Below are positions 45,304-55,832 of a DNA stretch of 64,000 bases, in pieces. Where the stretch lies: positions 2,125,001 through 2,189,000 of the forward strand of contig NZ_CP036498.1 in assembly GCF_018279705.1 (NCBI RefSeq), read 5' to 3'. The notes below the pieces were generated by a model. The model made no database searches. It was not told where the DNA came from and saw only the letters and a program-made list of their open reading frames with translations. The DNA is from Tardiphaga alba. GTDB lineage: Bacteria; Pseudomonadota; Alphaproteobacteria; Rhizobiales; Xanthobacteraceae. Every line of letters starts with the position of its first letter. Within the stretch, counting starts at the first letter, position 1. The position numbers were made by a program, and so were the translations under genes.

Positions 45304-46373
45304 GAGAGCAAGCTGTCGGCTGCGGCTTTCGCCATGACACCCTCGATGATGTCGGCCACGTCACGCGCCGGGATGTCGCGCATGCAGGCGTGATTGTTCA
45401 TATGGCAGATCGGCGTGTGGCAGGGCTGACAAGGCACGACGGTTTTGGTCTGCACGGTGGCGGCGAGCGGATTGAGCGGGCCCCACAATTGCGGACTGGT
45501 CGGACCGAAAATCCCGATGGTCGGCGTGCCGACTGCGGCGGAGATATGCATCAGGCCGGAATCATTGGCCACGGCTGCCTTGGCGGCGGCCATGCCGATC
45601 ACGCCATTGCGCAGGTCGTTGGTGGTCAGGTCGCGCGCTTTGGGGCCCGCGGCGGCGATGATCTCATTGGCGAGGTCTTTCTCGCCGGGGCCGCCGATGA
45701 CCCAAACATCGTAGCCGCGTTCCACCAGCAGCTTTGCCGCCTCGGGATAATAGGTCCAGCGCTTCGACGAGCCGACCGAGCCCGGGCCGAGTGCGACCGC
45801 CGGACCGTTGCCGAGATTGTTAGCCTGCCGCCAGCGTGCGATCTCGTCGGCCGGCACCCGGAAGTCCGGAACGGGCCATTCGGTCGGCAGATCTGTGTCG
45901 GGCGGCAGCGCCAACGCGCATTTGCGGTCGATCATGCGTGCGAGCTTCTTCTCGCCCCAGCGCCAGTCATTGAGGAGGCCGAACCGCACCTCGCCGACAA
46001 AGCCGACGCGTTCGGGGATGCCCGCCAAGGCGGGGGCGAGGGCGGATTTCCAGGTCCGCGGCATGACGAGGGCCGTGCCGTAGTTCCGTTCACGAAGAAG
46101 CGCTGCGAGTTCCCACTGTTTGGTGAGCGCCAGCTGTCGTCGGGGGAGGTCCCAGACGATCCCGCTCCGCACCCCAGGCATGTAATCCACCAGCGGTGCG
46201 ACCAGTTTCGTCACCAGGATATCGATGGGGCGGTTGGGCCAGCGCTGTTTCAACACCCGCACCACCGTGTGGCCGCGGACGAAATCACCGATCCACATAT
46301 ACGGGATGAGCAGGATCGGGCGGGTGTCCGCCTTATCCACCGTCACGCCGGCATATGGGGTATTTCCGTTCAT
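45300..46373 (-). CDS. Glycosyltransferase family 9 (heptosyltransferase-like, WaaF type)
   Basis: The 357-residue protein has the ADP-heptose transferase pattern: ILLIPYMWIGDFVRGHTVVR near the N-terminus, VALGPGSVGSSKRWTYYPEA (donor domain), YDVWVIGGPGEKDLANEII and NDSGLMHISAAVGTPTIGIF. It adds heptose to the lipopolysaccharide inner core in the cytoplasm. The cysteine-rich PCQPCHTPICHMNNHAC near the C-terminus is often seen in GT9 enzymes. ATG at 46373 gives the family start. It is translationally coupled to gmhB and diverges from hldD. Confidence 0.92.
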   Translation of the reverse strand: MNGNTPYAGVTVDKADTRPILLIPYMWIGDFVRGHTVVRVLKQRWPNRPIDILVTKLVAPLVDYMPGVRSGIVWDLPRRQLALTKQWELAALLRERNYGTALVMPRTWKSALAPALAGIPERVGFVGEVRFGLLNDWRWGEKKLARMIDRKCALALPPDTDLPTEWPVPDFRVPADEIARWRQANNLGNGPAVALGPGSVGSSKRWTYYPEAAKLLVERGYDVWVIGGPGEKDLANEIIAAAGPKARDLTTNDLRNGVIGMAAAKAAVANDSGLMHISAAVGTPTIGIFGPTSPQLWGPLNPLAATVQTKTVVPCQPCHTPICHMNNHACMRDIPARDVADIIEGVMAKAAADSLLS

Positions 46374-46553
46374 TCTTTCAAAGACTTCGTCTAAAATTAC
46401 GGAGCAAGTCGGTAGCCCGTCCGTCCCACCACGTAAAGCAAATTGCAGAGGTTTAAAGCCCTCTCCACGGGCAGTCCGCTGTGTGCGGGCCGAAGTTGCT
46501 TGACGGGCGGGACTAAGGCAAAGGTGACGGCGCAAAAGGCAATCGGGGATTTC

Positions 46554-47534
46554 ATGCTACTTGTGACCGGAGGAGCCGGCTTCATCGGATCGAACGTCGT
46601 GGCGGCGCTGAATGACGCCGGGCGAGCGGATGTCGCCGTTTGCGACTTTCTCGGCCATGACGGCAAGTGGCAAAATCTGGCCAAGCGTCAATTGGCCGAT
46701 GTGGTGCCGCCGGCCGAGCTGATGGGCTGGCTGCAGGGGCGCCGGCTCGATGCCGTCATCCACATGGGGGCAATCTCGGCGACCACCGCGACCGATGGCG
46801 ACCTGGTGATCGAGACGAACTTTCGGCTGTCGATGCGTCTGCTGGACTGGTGCACCGATAACGGCGTGCCATTCATCTACGCGTCCTCTGCAGCGACCTA
46901 TGGGGATGGAGAGCAGGGGTTCCGTGACGCCGACACGGTGCCCGCGTTGAAGCTGCTCCGCCCGATGAACCTCTATGGCTGGAGCAAGCACCTGTTCGAT
47001 CTCGCAGTTGCCGAGCGGGTCGCCCGGGGCGAGCGGATGCCGCCGCAATGGGTCGGGTTGAAGTTCTTCAACGTGTTCGGCCCGAACGAATATCACAAGG
47101 GCGGCATGATGAGCGTGCTGACCCGGCGCTTTGATGACATCAAGGCCGGTCGCGATATCCAGCTATTCAAGTCGCATTGCGAGGGGATCGCGGATGGCGA
47201 CCAGCGCCGCGATTTCATCTATGTCGAGGATGTGGTCCGCGTCATCACCTGGCTGCTGGCGTCGCGTCAGGTCTCCGGCATCTACAATGTCGGTACCGGC
47301 ATCGCGCGCAGCTTCAAGGATCTCATGCTGGCAGCCTATGCTGCACTCGGCATCGCGCCGAAAATCTCCTATATCGACATGCCCGAGCAGATTCGTGGCA
47401 GCTACCAGTACTTCACGCAGAGCGAAGGCGCCCGCTTGCAGGCCGCCGGCTACAATGGCGGCTTCACTCCGCTGGAAGATGCTGTGGCGCACTATGTGAA
47501 GTCCCACCTCGATCAGGCCGATCGATTCCGCTGA
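46554..47534 (+). CDS. hldD: ADP-L-glycero-D-manno-heptose 6-epimerase
   Basis: The 326-residue enzyme epimerises ADP-D-glycero-heptose to the L-glycero form for lipopolysaccharide core synthesis. It begins [20 protein letters not shown], has [32 protein letters not shown], the active-site [15 protein letters not shown] and [19 protein letters not shown], all typical of HldD (RfaD). The ATG at 46554 follows cgggga. It heads an operon hldD, hldE, wbpM-like. Confidence 0.95.
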   Translation: MLLVTGGAGFIGSNVVAALNDAGRADVAVCDFLGHDGKWQNLAKRQLADVVPPAELMGWLQGRRLDAVIHMGAISATTATDGDLVIETNFRLSMRLLDWCTDNGVPFIYASSAATYGDGEQGFRDADTVPALKLLRPMNLYGWSKHLFDLAVAERVARGERMPPQWVGLKFFNVFGPNEYHKGGMMSVLTRRFDDIKAGRDIQLFKSHCEGIADGDQRRDFIYVEDVVRVITWLLASRQVSGIYNVGTGIARSFKDLMLAAYAALGIAPKISYIDMPEQIRGSYQYFTQSEGARLQAAGYNGGFTPLEDAVAHYVKSHLDQADRFR

Positions 47535-47550
47535 CGCAAAGGCCGCTGTG

Positions 47551-49019
47551 ATGTTCGATTTCGACGCTTTGTCGCATGCGATCGCGAAGCAGACCGTTCT
47601 CTGCATCGGCGATCTCATGCTGGACGAATTCGTCTATGGCGAGGTATCGCGGATTTCGCCGGAAGCACCGGCCCCCGTGATTGCCGCACAGCGCAGCGAG
47701 ATCGTTGTCGGTGGCGCCGGCAATGTTGCGCGGAACATTGCTGCGCTGGGAGCCAAGTGCATTTTCGTCGGACTGATCGGTGCCGATGATGCCGCGGTCA
47801 CGCTGAAAAATGCGCTCGGACGGGAGAGCCGGATCGAGGCGCTGCTGGTTGCCGACGCATCGCGCCCGACAACCCGAAAAGTGCGTTTTGTCTCCGAGCA
47901 CTTCTCCACGCATATGCTGCGTGCAGACTGGGAACTGGCAGCGCCTGCATCGGCGGAGGTCGAAAAGCAGCTGCTCGACACCATTCTCCCACAAGTCGCG
48001 CGCGCCGATATCGTATTATTTTCGGACTACGCCAAAGGTGTGCTGACAGCACGCGTGATCCGTAACGTCATCGACGTCGCCAAAGCGCTGGGAAAACGCA
48101 TCATCGTTGATCCGAAGAGCGCAAATTTCGCGATCTATCGTGGTGCCACGCTGCTGACGCCAAATCGCAAGGAATTTGCCGAAGCGACGCGCAGCCGCGC
48201 AAATGATGACGCGGCCATCGCCCATGCGGCCCAGGAGGCGATGATCCTCGCCGATTGCTCGGCGATGCTGGTGACCCAGAGCGAGCACGGCATGACGCTG
48301 GTGGTTCGCGATGGAGATGCAGTTCATGTTCCGGCGCTGCCTGTGAAAGTGCGCGACGTGTCCGGCGCGGGGACACGGTTGCCGCGACACTGGCGGTGGC
48401 GCTGGCAGCGGGAGCGGATTGGGAAGCGGCATTGCGGATGGCGTCTGCCGCTGCGGCCGTTGCGGTCAGCAAAAAGGGAACTGACGTGGTGACGACGCAG
48501 GAACTGCGTCGCAAGATGTTGCCGCATGCCATGCTCGCAGCTGAAGACAAGATCGTCGCGACAGATGAACTCGAGCAACGGTTGGCCGGGTGGCGCCGCG
48601 AGCGATTGCGGATCGGCTTCACCAATGGCTGTTTTGACATCCTGCATCCCGGTCATGTGAAGGTGCTCACAGCTGCACGGGCATCCTGTGACCGGTTGAT
48701 CGTTGGTCTGAACAGCGACGCGTCCATCAAGCGCCTCAAAGGCCAGGATCGTCCGGTACAGAGCGAGCGTGCAAGGGCCGAAGTCCTCGCGGCTTTGGAG
48801 GCGGTTGACTTGGTCGTCGTCTTCGAAGAGGACACGCCGATCAACTTGATTACGCAAATCCGGCCACTGACTTTGATCAAGGGTGGGGACTACACACGAG
48901 AACAGGTAGTCGGTCACGACGTCGTCGCAGCCTATGGTGGCGAGGTTCTACTCGTTGATATTCTTCAAGGCCACAGCACGACTTCGCTGGTCGAGCGTGC
49001 GCGCAGCGGACAGTCATGA
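47551..49019 (+). pseudogene. hldE: HldE bifunctional heptose kinase/adenylyltransferase gene, broken by a frameshift
   Basis: Joined, the two frames encode about 489 residues, the normal size of HldE (RfaE). Frame 1 carries the PfkB-type kinase ([37 protein letters not shown]) up to KVRDVSGAG. The expected [14 protein letters not shown] is completed in the next frame, and the C-terminal cytidylyltransferase-like domain with [18 protein letters not shown] follows to the stop at 49019. The break is at the G4 run 48369-48372: one extra G restores the kinase GAGD motif, whose aspartate is the catalytic base. The gene starts at ATG 47551 and its end overlaps the next start by four bases. As read, the kinase would be inactive; a base-calling deletion is likely. 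Confidence 0.9.
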
Positions 49020-50926
49020 CGAGGATTTCGAATTTTAGCGCTCGCAACTGGATGATTGCGGCCCATGATGCCATCGTCACTGTGGCTGCGGTGCTGATCA
49101 GCTTTATGCTGCGGTTTGACGGTGAAAATCTCTGGGAGCGGCTGCCGCTTGTCGCCAGGATTCTACCTTACTTCGTGATCTTCAGCTTCTTCGTTTGTTA
49201 CGTCTTCAATCTGACGACGACGAAGTGGCGCTTCATTTCGCTGCCGGATCTGCTGAACATCATCAAGGCGTCAACGGTTCTGACCGGGGCGCTTCTGGTT
49301 CTCGACTACGTGTTCCTGGCGCCAAACGTTTACGGCACCTTCTTCCTCGGCAAGACGACGATCGTCATCTACTGGTTCATCCAGATATTCTTCCTGAGCG
49401 GCGCGCGCTTGGCATACCGCTATTTCCGCTACACGCGCACGCGCAATCAGGCGCGCGCGATGGATGCTGCACCAGCGCTCTTGATCGGCCGTGCCGCCGA
49501 TGCCGAAGTGTTTTTGCGCGGCATCGAGAGCGGTGCGGTGAAGCGGATGTGGCCGATCGGCATCGTGTCACCGGCGGCCTCGGATCGTGGTCAGGCGATC
49601 CGCGGCGTGCCGGTGCTTGGCGGGCTGGACGATCTCGGCAACATCATCGACGATTTCAAGGGACGCGAGCGCCCGATCGAACGTGTTGTGATGACACCTT
49701 CGGCGTTCGAGGATGAGGCCCAGCCGGAATCGATCCTGATGAAGGCGCGCAAGCTTGGCCTCGCGGTCAGTCGCATTCCGTCGCTGGAGGAAAGCCGGGA
49801 CAAACCACAATTGGCGCCGGTTGCCGTCGAAGATCTGTTGCTCCGCCCAAGCGTCAAGATCGACTATGAGCGGCTGGAGGGCTTCATTCGCGGAAAGGCG
49901 ATCGTGGTCACCGGCGGCGGCGGCTCGATCGGCTACGAGATGTGCGATCGCGTGGTGACCTTCGGAGCGTCGCGGCTTCTGGTCATCGAGAATTCCGAGC
50001 CTGCACTTCATGCAGCCATGGAAAAACTGTCGGAGAAGGTGAGCTCGGCCACGATCGAAGGGCGCATCGCGGATGTGCGTGATCGCGCGCGTATTCATCA
50101 GCTTCTGATGGCGTTCAAGCCCGATGCGGTCTTTCATGCTGCGGCGTTGAAGCATGTTCCCATTCTCGAACGCGATTGGGGCGAGGGGGTCAAAACCAAT
50201 ATTTTCGGCTCGGTCAATGTGGCCGATGCGGCCCTGGCGTCCGGCGCCGAGGCGATGGTGATGATCTCGACCGACAAGGCGATCGAGCCGGTCTCGATGC
50301 TCGGCCTGACCAAGCGCTTTGCGGAGATGTATTGTCAGGCGCTCGATGGCGACATGAGCGCCAGCGCTACAGCTAAACCGCGTATGCGGTTGATCTCGGT
50401 CCGTTTCGGAAACGTGCTCGCATCGAATGGCTCGGTCGTGCCGAAATTCAAGGCGCAGATCGAAGCGGGTGGCCCCGTCACAGTCACGCATCCCGATATG
50501 GTGCGTTACTTCATGACGATCCGCGAAGCCTGCGATCTGGTCGTCACCGCCGCGACCCATGCGATGAACTCCCAGCATGCCGATGCATCGGTTTACGTGC
50601 TCAGCATGGGCCAGCCGGTCAAGATCGTCGATCTGGCGGATCGCATGATCCGGTTGTCCGGTCTGCAGCCCGGTTACGACATCGATATCGTGTTTACAGG
50701 CGTGCGGCCGGGTGAGCGCATGCATGAAATCCTGTTCGCCAAGCAGGAGCCGACCAGCGAGATCGGCGTTGCCGGCGTCATGGCTGCGCGGCCGAATGAG
50801 TTGCCGCTCGTCACGATCAACAAGTGGCTCGAAACCTTGAAATCAGCGATCGATAGCGATCAGCAGGATGTGGTTGTCGCCACGTTGAGGTCGGCTGTTC
50901 CGGAATATCAGGTGGAATTACACTAA
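49016..50926 (+). CDS. Polysaccharide biosynthesis nucleotide-sugar dehydratase, WbpM/CapD-like
   Basis: The 636-residue protein has four N-terminal transmembrane segments, a first Rossmann-like domain (about residues 150-270) and a C-terminal SDR domain with [17 protein letters not shown] and [19 protein letters not shown]. The catalytic site is [20 protein letters not shown], where methionine takes the place of the usual tyrosine, as is normal in the WbpM group. These enzymes turn UDP-GlcNAc into the 4-keto-6-deoxy sugar for O-antigen. Its start overlaps the hldE stop (ATGA), and its stop overlaps by four bases the convergent initiating transferase gene. Confidence 0.93.
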   Translation: MTRISNFSARNWMIAAHDAIVTVAAVLISFMLRFDGENLWERLPLVARILPYFVIFSFFVCYVFNLTTTKWRFISLPDLLNIIKASTVLTGALLVLDYVFLAPNVYGTFFLGKTTIVIYWFIQIFFLSGARLAYRYFRYTRTRNQARAMDAAPALLIGRAADAEVFLRGIESGAVKRMWPIGIVSPAASDRGQAIRGVPVLGGLDDLGNIIDDFKGRERPIERVVMTPSAFEDEAQPESILMKARKLGLAVSRIPSLEESRDKPQLAPVAVEDLLLRPSVKIDYERLEGFIRGKAIVVTGGGGSIGYEMCDRVVTFGASRLLVIENSEPALHAAMEKLSEKVSSATIEGRIADVRDRARIHQLLMAFKPDAVFHAAALKHVPILERDWGEGVKTNIFGSVNVADAALASGAEAMVMISTDKAIEPVSMLGLTKRFAEMYCQALDGDMSASATAKPRMRLISVRFGNVLASNGSVVPKFKAQIEAGGPVTVTHPDMVRYFMTIREACDLVVTAATHAMNSQHADASVYVLSMGQPVKIVDLADRMIRLSGLQPGYDIDIVFTGVRPGERMHEILFAKQEPTSEIGVAGVMAARPNELPLVTINKWLETLKSAIDSDQQDVVVATLRSAVPEYQVELH

Positions 50927-51948
50927 CCTGCTTGCCGGTTTCGCAAGGTGCCGAACTGACGAAGAACAAGAGATACGGATCCTGCGCCCACCAAAAGCAC
51001 GACAATGTCAGATACCGCTCCCGGCAGATAGATGGACAAGCCGGCAAGCGATGCCAGTCCGATATTCAGCAGGAAAACACGCTGCACCACGTCTTGCACG
51101 GAATATCCGTTGTCCGTGGCCCGCTGGTAGAAATGAGAGCGATGAGCGATCCAGAAGGGCTCGCGCCGTGCCATTCGTCGCAGCAGGGTGATCGTCGCGT
51201 CACAAAGATAATAGAGCGGCAGCAGGATCGCTGCGGCGAGATGTCCGGCGTAAGCGAGCTCCAGAAAACACCACGCGAGCAACAGGCCGATGGGCAGGCT
51301 GCCCACGTCGCCTAGAAACAATTTTGCGACAGGTTTATTGAACGGTGCAAAGCCCAGCATGGCGCCGCACAGGGCGGCTGCGAGAAAAGCGGTCGGTAGC
51401 GGGATCGCGCTGGCGAATCCCATCAAGGCCAAGGCCGCTGTCACCGGGACGACTTCCGCGACGGTGATCCAGTCCAGTCCATCCATGAAGTTGGTGAGGT
51501 TGACGAACCAGAGAGCCGCCACGAGCAACAAGGCGCGTTCGAGCCAAAGCGGCAATATGGGAGTAATCTGGTTCTGACCCGGCAAAACGAGAAGGATGGC
51601 CAGGATACAGAGAGCTTGCAGACCCAGCCGCGGTAGCACCGGCATTGGCCGGAGATCGTCGATCGCCCCGACCGTCGCAATCGTCACGGTAGAGCCAAAC
51701 AACACCCATAACGTCAGCGATGGCGACGCGAACCACACGACCGCGATGCCGGCTACGAGCAGCGAGGCCGCAATGACCGCGATCCCTGCGCCTTGTGGCG
51801 TCGGAATACGATGCGACGAGCGTGCGTTCGGCCGCGCCAGGGCATAGCGAACGAGCAGAGGGTGAATGGCGCGAATGCACGCGGCAGACAGGATCGCGGC
51901 GGCAATGACGAGCGCGATCAGCGCGGCGATGGTCTCAGATGGCGACAT
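50923..51948 (-). CDS. Undecaprenyl-phosphate sugar-1-phosphate transferase (WecA/WbpL-like, GT family 4 of MraY type)
   Basis: The 341-residue integral membrane enzyme has about ten hydrophobic segments. Conserved cytoplasmic motifs are ARPNARSSHRIPTPQGAGIA, VNLTNFMDGLDWITVAEV, AKLFLGDVGSLPIGLLLAW and the C-terminal FWIAHRSHFYQRATDNGYS, with His-x-x-His-like pattern. It moves a HexNAc-1-phosphate from the UDP donor to undecaprenyl phosphate, the first step of O-antigen or exopolysaccharide repeat assembly. Members of the WbpL type use the product of the neighbouring WbpM-like pathway. Confidence 0.92.
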   Translation of the reverse strand: MSPSETIAALIALVIAAAILSAACIRAIHPLLVRYALARPNARSSHRIPTPQGAGIAVIAASLLVAGIAVVWFASPSLTLWVLFGSTVTIATVGAIDDLRPMPVLPRLGLQALCILAILLVLPGQNQITPILPLWLERALLLVAALWFVNLTNFMDGLDWITVAEVVPVTAALALMGFASAIPLPTAFLAAALCGAMLGFAPFNKPVAKLFLGDVGSLPIGLLLAWCFLELAYAGHLAAAILLPLYYLCDATITLLRRMARREPFWIAHRSHFYQRATDNGYSVQDVVQRVFLLNIGLASLAGLSIYLPGAVSDIVVLLVGAGSVSLVLRQFGTLRNRQAG

Positions 51949-52162
51949 GGGGATGACGAGCGGACAACGATGTTGAGAATTGCAGCAAGCTATGCATGGC
52001 GGGTTTTATAGCGGCATTCTCAAGCATGACCACAGGGCGAGGTCGCGGTTCTGACGCAATCGGATGCTGCGATGCAGAAATGTTGCAGTATTCGCGTCCA
52101 AATGGCTAGTGGATGCGTAGGGGAGCCGCGTATTGCGGTTTTTCCGGTAAATTGAGGGCGTG

Positions 52163-53155
52163 ATGTCCGATCGAACCATTCTGGTGACGGGTGCTGCAGG
52201 TTTCATCGGATTTCATGTTGCGCGGCAGTTGCTGGCGGAGGGCTACACCATTGTTGGCCTCGACAGCGTCAATGATTATTACGACCCCGCCCTGAAAGAG
52301 GCCCGTCTCGCGCAACTTCTGGTTCATCCGGGCTTCACCTTCGTCAAAGCGAATCTTGCCGATCGTGCAGCGCTGCTGGATCTGATGGCCACGCACAAGT
52401 TTCCGGTGGTGATCCATCTCGCGGCGCAGGCCGGCGTCCGCTATTCGATCGACAATCCCCACGCTTATGCCGATGCCAATCTCGAAGGCTTCCTGAATGT
52501 CCTCGAAGGTTGCCGTCACAATGATTGCAGGCATCTGCTTTATGCGTCGTCGTCGTCGGTTTATGGCGCCAATAAAAAGAAGCCGTTCTCAGTAGAAGAC
52601 CGCGTCGACAATCCGATCAGTCTTTACGCGGCGACCAAGAAAGCAAATGAGTTGATGGCGCATTCCTATAGCCATCTCTATCGCCTGCCCACGACAGGGC
52701 TTCGGTTCTTTACGGTTTACGGCCCGTGGGGACGGCCGGATATGGCGATGTTCCTGTTCACCAAAGCGATCATCGAGAGAACGCCGATCAAGCTGTTCAA
52801 TCACGGTGATATGCGGCGCGACTTCACATATGTCGATGACGTGGTCAGCGTGATCGGCCGGCTGATCGACCATGTGCCCGCTGGCAATAGCGACGAGGCG
52901 CCCGCACGCATCTACAATGTCGGAAACCACAAGCCGGAAGACTTGATGCACGTGGTGAAGGTTCTGGAAGCGGAGCTTGGGCTCGAAGCCATCAAGACGA
53001 TGCTGCCCATGCAGCCCGGCGATGTGCCCGAGACATTTGCGGATGTCGATGACCTGATGCGCGATGTCGGCTTCAAGCCTGACACGTCGATCGAAAATGG
53101 CATTCGGCATTTCGTGACCTGGTATCGCGGGCATTACGGTAATCTTGGCGCGTAA
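52163..53155 (+). CDS. UDP-glucuronate 4-epimerase (copy 2)
   Basis: The 330-residue SDR enzyme has TGAAGFIGFHVARQLLAEG, the signature NDYYDPALKEARLAQLL, GVRYSIDNPHAYADANLEGF, the active-site SLYAATKKANELMAHSYSHL, and FFTVYGPWGRPDMAMFLFTK. These are the features of UDP-glucuronate 4-epimerases, which make UDP-galacturonate for lipopolysaccharide or exopolysaccharide. The ATG at 52163 follows tgaggg; a GTG just before it is less likely. It is very like the gene at 981-1997 and lies 40 bases before manC. Confidence 0.92.
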   Translation: MSDRTILVTGAAGFIGFHVARQLLAEGYTIVGLDSVNDYYDPALKEARLAQLLVHPGFTFVKANLADRAALLDLMATHKFPVVIHLAAQAGVRYSIDNPHAYADANLEGFLNVLEGCRHNDCRHLLYASSSSVYGANKKKPFSVEDRVDNPISLYAATKKANELMAHSYSHLYRLPTTGLRFFTVYGPWGRPDMAMFLFTKAIIERTPIKLFNHGDMRRDFTYVDDVVSVIGRLIDHVPAGNSDEAPARIYNVGNHKPEDLMHVVKVLEAELGLEAIKTMLPMQPGDVPETFADVDDLMRDVGFKPDTSIENGIRHFVTWYRGHYGNLGA

Positions 53156-53195
53156 GCAGCTAACGCCCTGTAAGACGGAAGAGGCCGACCGAACG

Positions 53196-54608
53196 ATGAG
53201 CAAGCGCATCATTCCTTTGATCATGTGTGGCGGTGCTGGAACGCGGCTTTGGCCTTCGTCGCGCGAGGGGAGGCCGAAGCAGTTTCTGCCGCTGTTCGGA
53301 GCGCGCTCGACCTTTCAGGATACGATCCTGCGGATCTCCGATCCCGAATTGTTCGATCGTCCTATCGTCATCACCAGCGAGGCGTACCGCTTCATGGTGC
53401 GCGAGCAACTCGCCGAAATAGACTGCGAGGCCGATATTCTTCTTGAGCCGGCCCGCCGCGATTCCGGTCCCGCGATCGCTGCAGGCGCTGCTTTTGCGGC
53501 CAGCCGCGATGAGGGTGCGGTGGTCCTCGCATTGGCGGCTGATCATGTCGTGCGCGATGTGCCGGCCTTTGTCGCCGCATGCCGCGCTGGCCTGGTTGAA
53601 GCCAATGCAGGTCACATCGTGACCTTTGGTGTCACACCTGAGCGCCCCGCGATCGAGTATGGCTATATCTCGCCGGGCGATGGCTTGTCTGGAGAGGTGA
53701 AGCGCGTCGCCAGTTTCGTCGAGAAGCCGGACCTCGAAATTGCGACGCGTTATGTCGAAGCGGGCTATCTCTGGAATAGCGGTAACTTCATGTTCCGCGC
53801 GTCGATCCTGCTCGACGAGTATCGCAGCGTCGATGCGGAGAGCGTCGAGACGATTTCAAAGGCAGTGAAGAATGCAGGCCGCGACCTCGGCTTCTTCACG
53901 CTCGATCCGGACGCCTTCAAAGCGGCACGCGCCATTTCCATCGATTATGCCGTGATGGAAAAGACCGCGAAAGCGGCGGTGGTGCCGGTCTCATGCGGAT
54001 GGTCGGATGTCGGCTCCTGGCTTGCCGTGTGGGAGCTGTCCGACAAGGATGCCCAGGGCAATGCCGCGCAGGGCATAGCCGTGTTCGAGGATGCGCACAA
54101 TTGCCATGTCGCCAGCGATGGTCCTGTGGTCGCACTCGAAGGTGTCGAAGATCTCGTTGTCGTGGCGACGCAGGATGCTGTGCTGGTGTCCCGGCAAAAG
54201 GATGCCAACAATCTCAAGCGGCTTGTCGCCAAGCTGAAAACAGCTGCGCCGCGTGTCACTGCCGATCACCTGACCACGCATCGGCCTTGGGGCTCGGTGC
54301 AGGCATTGGAGGACGGTGAGCGCTATCAGGTCAAGCGCCTGGTGGTGAGGGCGGGCGAACGCATGTCGCTGCAGATGCACCATCATCGATCCGAACACTG
54401 GATCATCGTGCGCGGCACGGCGAAGGTGACGCTGAACGACGACGTGAAGATGATGCACGAGAACGAGTCGATCTACATTCCGATGGGCATGACTCACCGT
54501 CTTGAGAATGCCGGCAAGATACCGCTCGAACTCATCGAGGTGCAGACCGGCAGCTATCTCGGCGACGACGACATCGTGCGGATCGAGGATGATTACAAGC
54601 GCAGCTAG
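53196..54608 (+). CDS. manC: Mannose-1-phosphate guanylyltransferase / mannose-6-phosphate isomerase
   Basis: Bifunctional type II enzyme of 470 residues. The N-terminal pyrophosphorylase domain has CGGAGTRLWPSSREGRPKQF, EPARRDSGPAIAAGAAFA and FVEKPDLEIATRYVEAG; the C-terminal cupin isomerase has HRPWGSVQALEDGERYQVKR, LVVRAGERMSLQMHHHRSEH and HRLENAGKIPLELIEVQTG. It converts fructose-6-phosphate-derived mannose-6-phosphate to GDP-mannose (with phosphomannomutase elsewhere). It follows the UDP-glucuronate epimerase gene closely, with gaggcc upstream of the ATG. Confidence 0.95.
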   Translation: MSKRIIPLIMCGGAGTRLWPSSREGRPKQFLPLFGARSTFQDTILRISDPELFDRPIVITSEAYRFMVREQLAEIDCEADILLEPARRDSGPAIAAGAAFAASRDEGAVVLALAADHVVRDVPAFVAACRAGLVEANAGHIVTFGVTPERPAIEYGYISPGDGLSGEVKRVASFVEKPDLEIATRYVEAGYLWNSGNFMFRASILLDEYRSVDAESVETISKAVKNAGRDLGFFTLDPDAFKAARAISIDYAVMEKTAKAAVVPVSCGWSDVGSWLAVWELSDKDAQGNAAQGIAVFEDAHNCHVASDGPVVALEGVEDLVVVATQDAVLVSRQKDANNLKRLVAKLKTAAPRVTADHLTTHRPWGSVQALEDGERYQVKRLVVRAGERMSLQMHHHRSEHWIIVRGTAKVTLNDDVKMMHENESIYIPMGMTHRLENAGKIPLELIEVQTGSYLGDDDIVRIEDDYKRS

Positions 54609-54779
54609 CGTGGTCGATGCGCGCGCTGATGGGAGCCCGTCACATCATGACGGTGTGTGGCTCTCGAAACGATCGACTGCGCGTGCGGCCGAATTGTAGT
54701 AACCTGTGATTGAGCTTGATCTCCCGTGGTGACTTTGGCAGTCTGACACGAGTTTTTCCGCGGCTTGCTGGGGGGCTCT

Positions 54780-55034
54780 ATGTCCAGATTGTTTTCGAAA
54801 AGCTTGATTGGCGCAGTTGTTCTAGCGGGCTGTTTGTCCGCCGGCAGCGCGCATGCATTCGGTGACAGGCCATACTGGCCCGGTTTGGGCTATGAGTATG
54901 AGCCGCAGATCGCATCGGGCTGCTGGAAATGGAATTGGCAGCAGCACAGCTGGTACGATCATTGTCCTGTTTATGTGCGCCCGAAAGCTAATATGTATTC
55001 GCGTGGCAGGTCGGTCTTGCGGGTGCGCGGCTGA
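54780..55034 (+). CDS. Small secreted tryptophan/tyrosine-rich protein of unknown function
   Basis: The 84-residue product begins with a signal peptide (MSRLFSKSLIGAVVLAGCLS, cleavage near AGSAHA). The mature part is aromatic, with PYWPGLGYEYEPQIASG and CWKWNWQQHSWYDHCPVYVR, including two cysteines that could pair. I do not recognise a family. The ATG at 54780 is directly preceded by a G-rich stretch (ggggggctct). It stands alone between manC and a convergent small secreted-protein gene. Confidence 0.6.
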   Translation: MSRLFSKSLIGAVVLAGCLSAGSAHAFGDRPYWPGLGYEYEPQIASGCWKWNWQQHSWYDHCPVYVRPKANMYSRGRSVLRVRG

Positions 55035-55310
55035 GCGTGAGATTTCTGCAGAGAACGGATTTGAAAGCGAACTCGCACACCGAAGTCTGATAGCGGAAAT
55101 CTCCGCTGTCAGCGAATATCGTGACGCCAGAGTGGAAGCGCATGCAGCACCTGATGCTGCTCCCCTTCAATCGATGCGATGTATCTCGGCAAAATATCGC
55201 GGCAAACAGCGATCCTGTCGGCGCCGCCGATATTTCAGCGACGGCGATTATCATCGCACCCAGCGGTCTCGACATCCGGCCCCTGGCAACGGATGTCGAA
55301 GTCTGTTTGA
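55035..55310. other. Region without a recognisable gene
   Basis: Between the two small secreted-protein genes I see open frames on the plus strand, but none has a convincing start, signal peptide or domain. No terminator-type stem is evident. Confidence 0.5.
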
Positions 55311-55694
55311 TCAGGATCCTAGGACGGTGCAGCCCACCGAGCTGTCCTTGCTTAGATACAGCAGGGCATTTTCCCGCAGGCCGTCAAACCAGATTCCCTT
55401 GCCGATGTAGCGGTATCCCACTCCCATCGGTACAAGCCTGACATAGGCCGAACGCTGCGGTGCCAGCTGGATTCGGGCGGTAACAATCTCCCCTGCGACA
55501 CTGACGGCGATCGGGCAAACCGGATACTGGCGGCCGTTTTCGCAGCTCAATGCAACCTCTGCGCAGCTTCCGATGACTGCGCCCCCGGCGGGTGTCAGGC
55601 CGAGATCGGCTGCTTTAGCCGCATTCGGAGTGCCGGCGATAAGCCCCAAAATAAGGGCTAAGGCGCTGATTTTAATGGCGAAATCAAATCTCAT
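55311..55694 (-). CDS. Small secreted protein of unknown function
   Basis: The 127-residue product has a signal peptide, MRFDFAIKISALALILGLIA, with cleavage near PNAAKA. The mature part has four cysteines before the C-terminus and one more close to it (IGSCAEVALSCENG, YPVCPIAVSV, VGCTVLGS), suggesting disulfides in a periplasmic or secreted protein. No domain is recognised. It diverges from the giant repeat protein gene with a 242-base gap. Confidence 0.65.
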   Translation of the reverse strand: MRFDFAIKISALALILGLIAGTPNAAKAADLGLTPAGGAVIGSCAEVALSCENGRQYPVCPIAVSVAGEIVTARIQLAPQRSAYVRLVPMGVGYRYIGKGIWFDGLRENALLYLSKDSSVGCTVLGS

Positions 55695-55832
55695 TGCGGT
55701 TCCCCAGCGAAGTCCTCGGCACCACCATTAGTTAACGGGAGGCCGACGTCAACAAAGTTCCTTATCGCGCTCTGCGAGTGGCGCGTGAAGTTGCAATTTA
55801 ACCACAGTTAGCCTTTGAGCAAAATTGGACGC

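Noticed and set aside
54637..54653. Short inverted repeat ccgtca/tgacgg after manC as a terminator
   Set aside because: Six pairs with no T run; too weak to call.
55121..55441. A 106-codon plus-strand frame between the small secreted-protein genes
   Set aside because: No signal peptide, domain or ribosome-binding site, and it overlaps the better supported minus-strand gene at 55311-55694.
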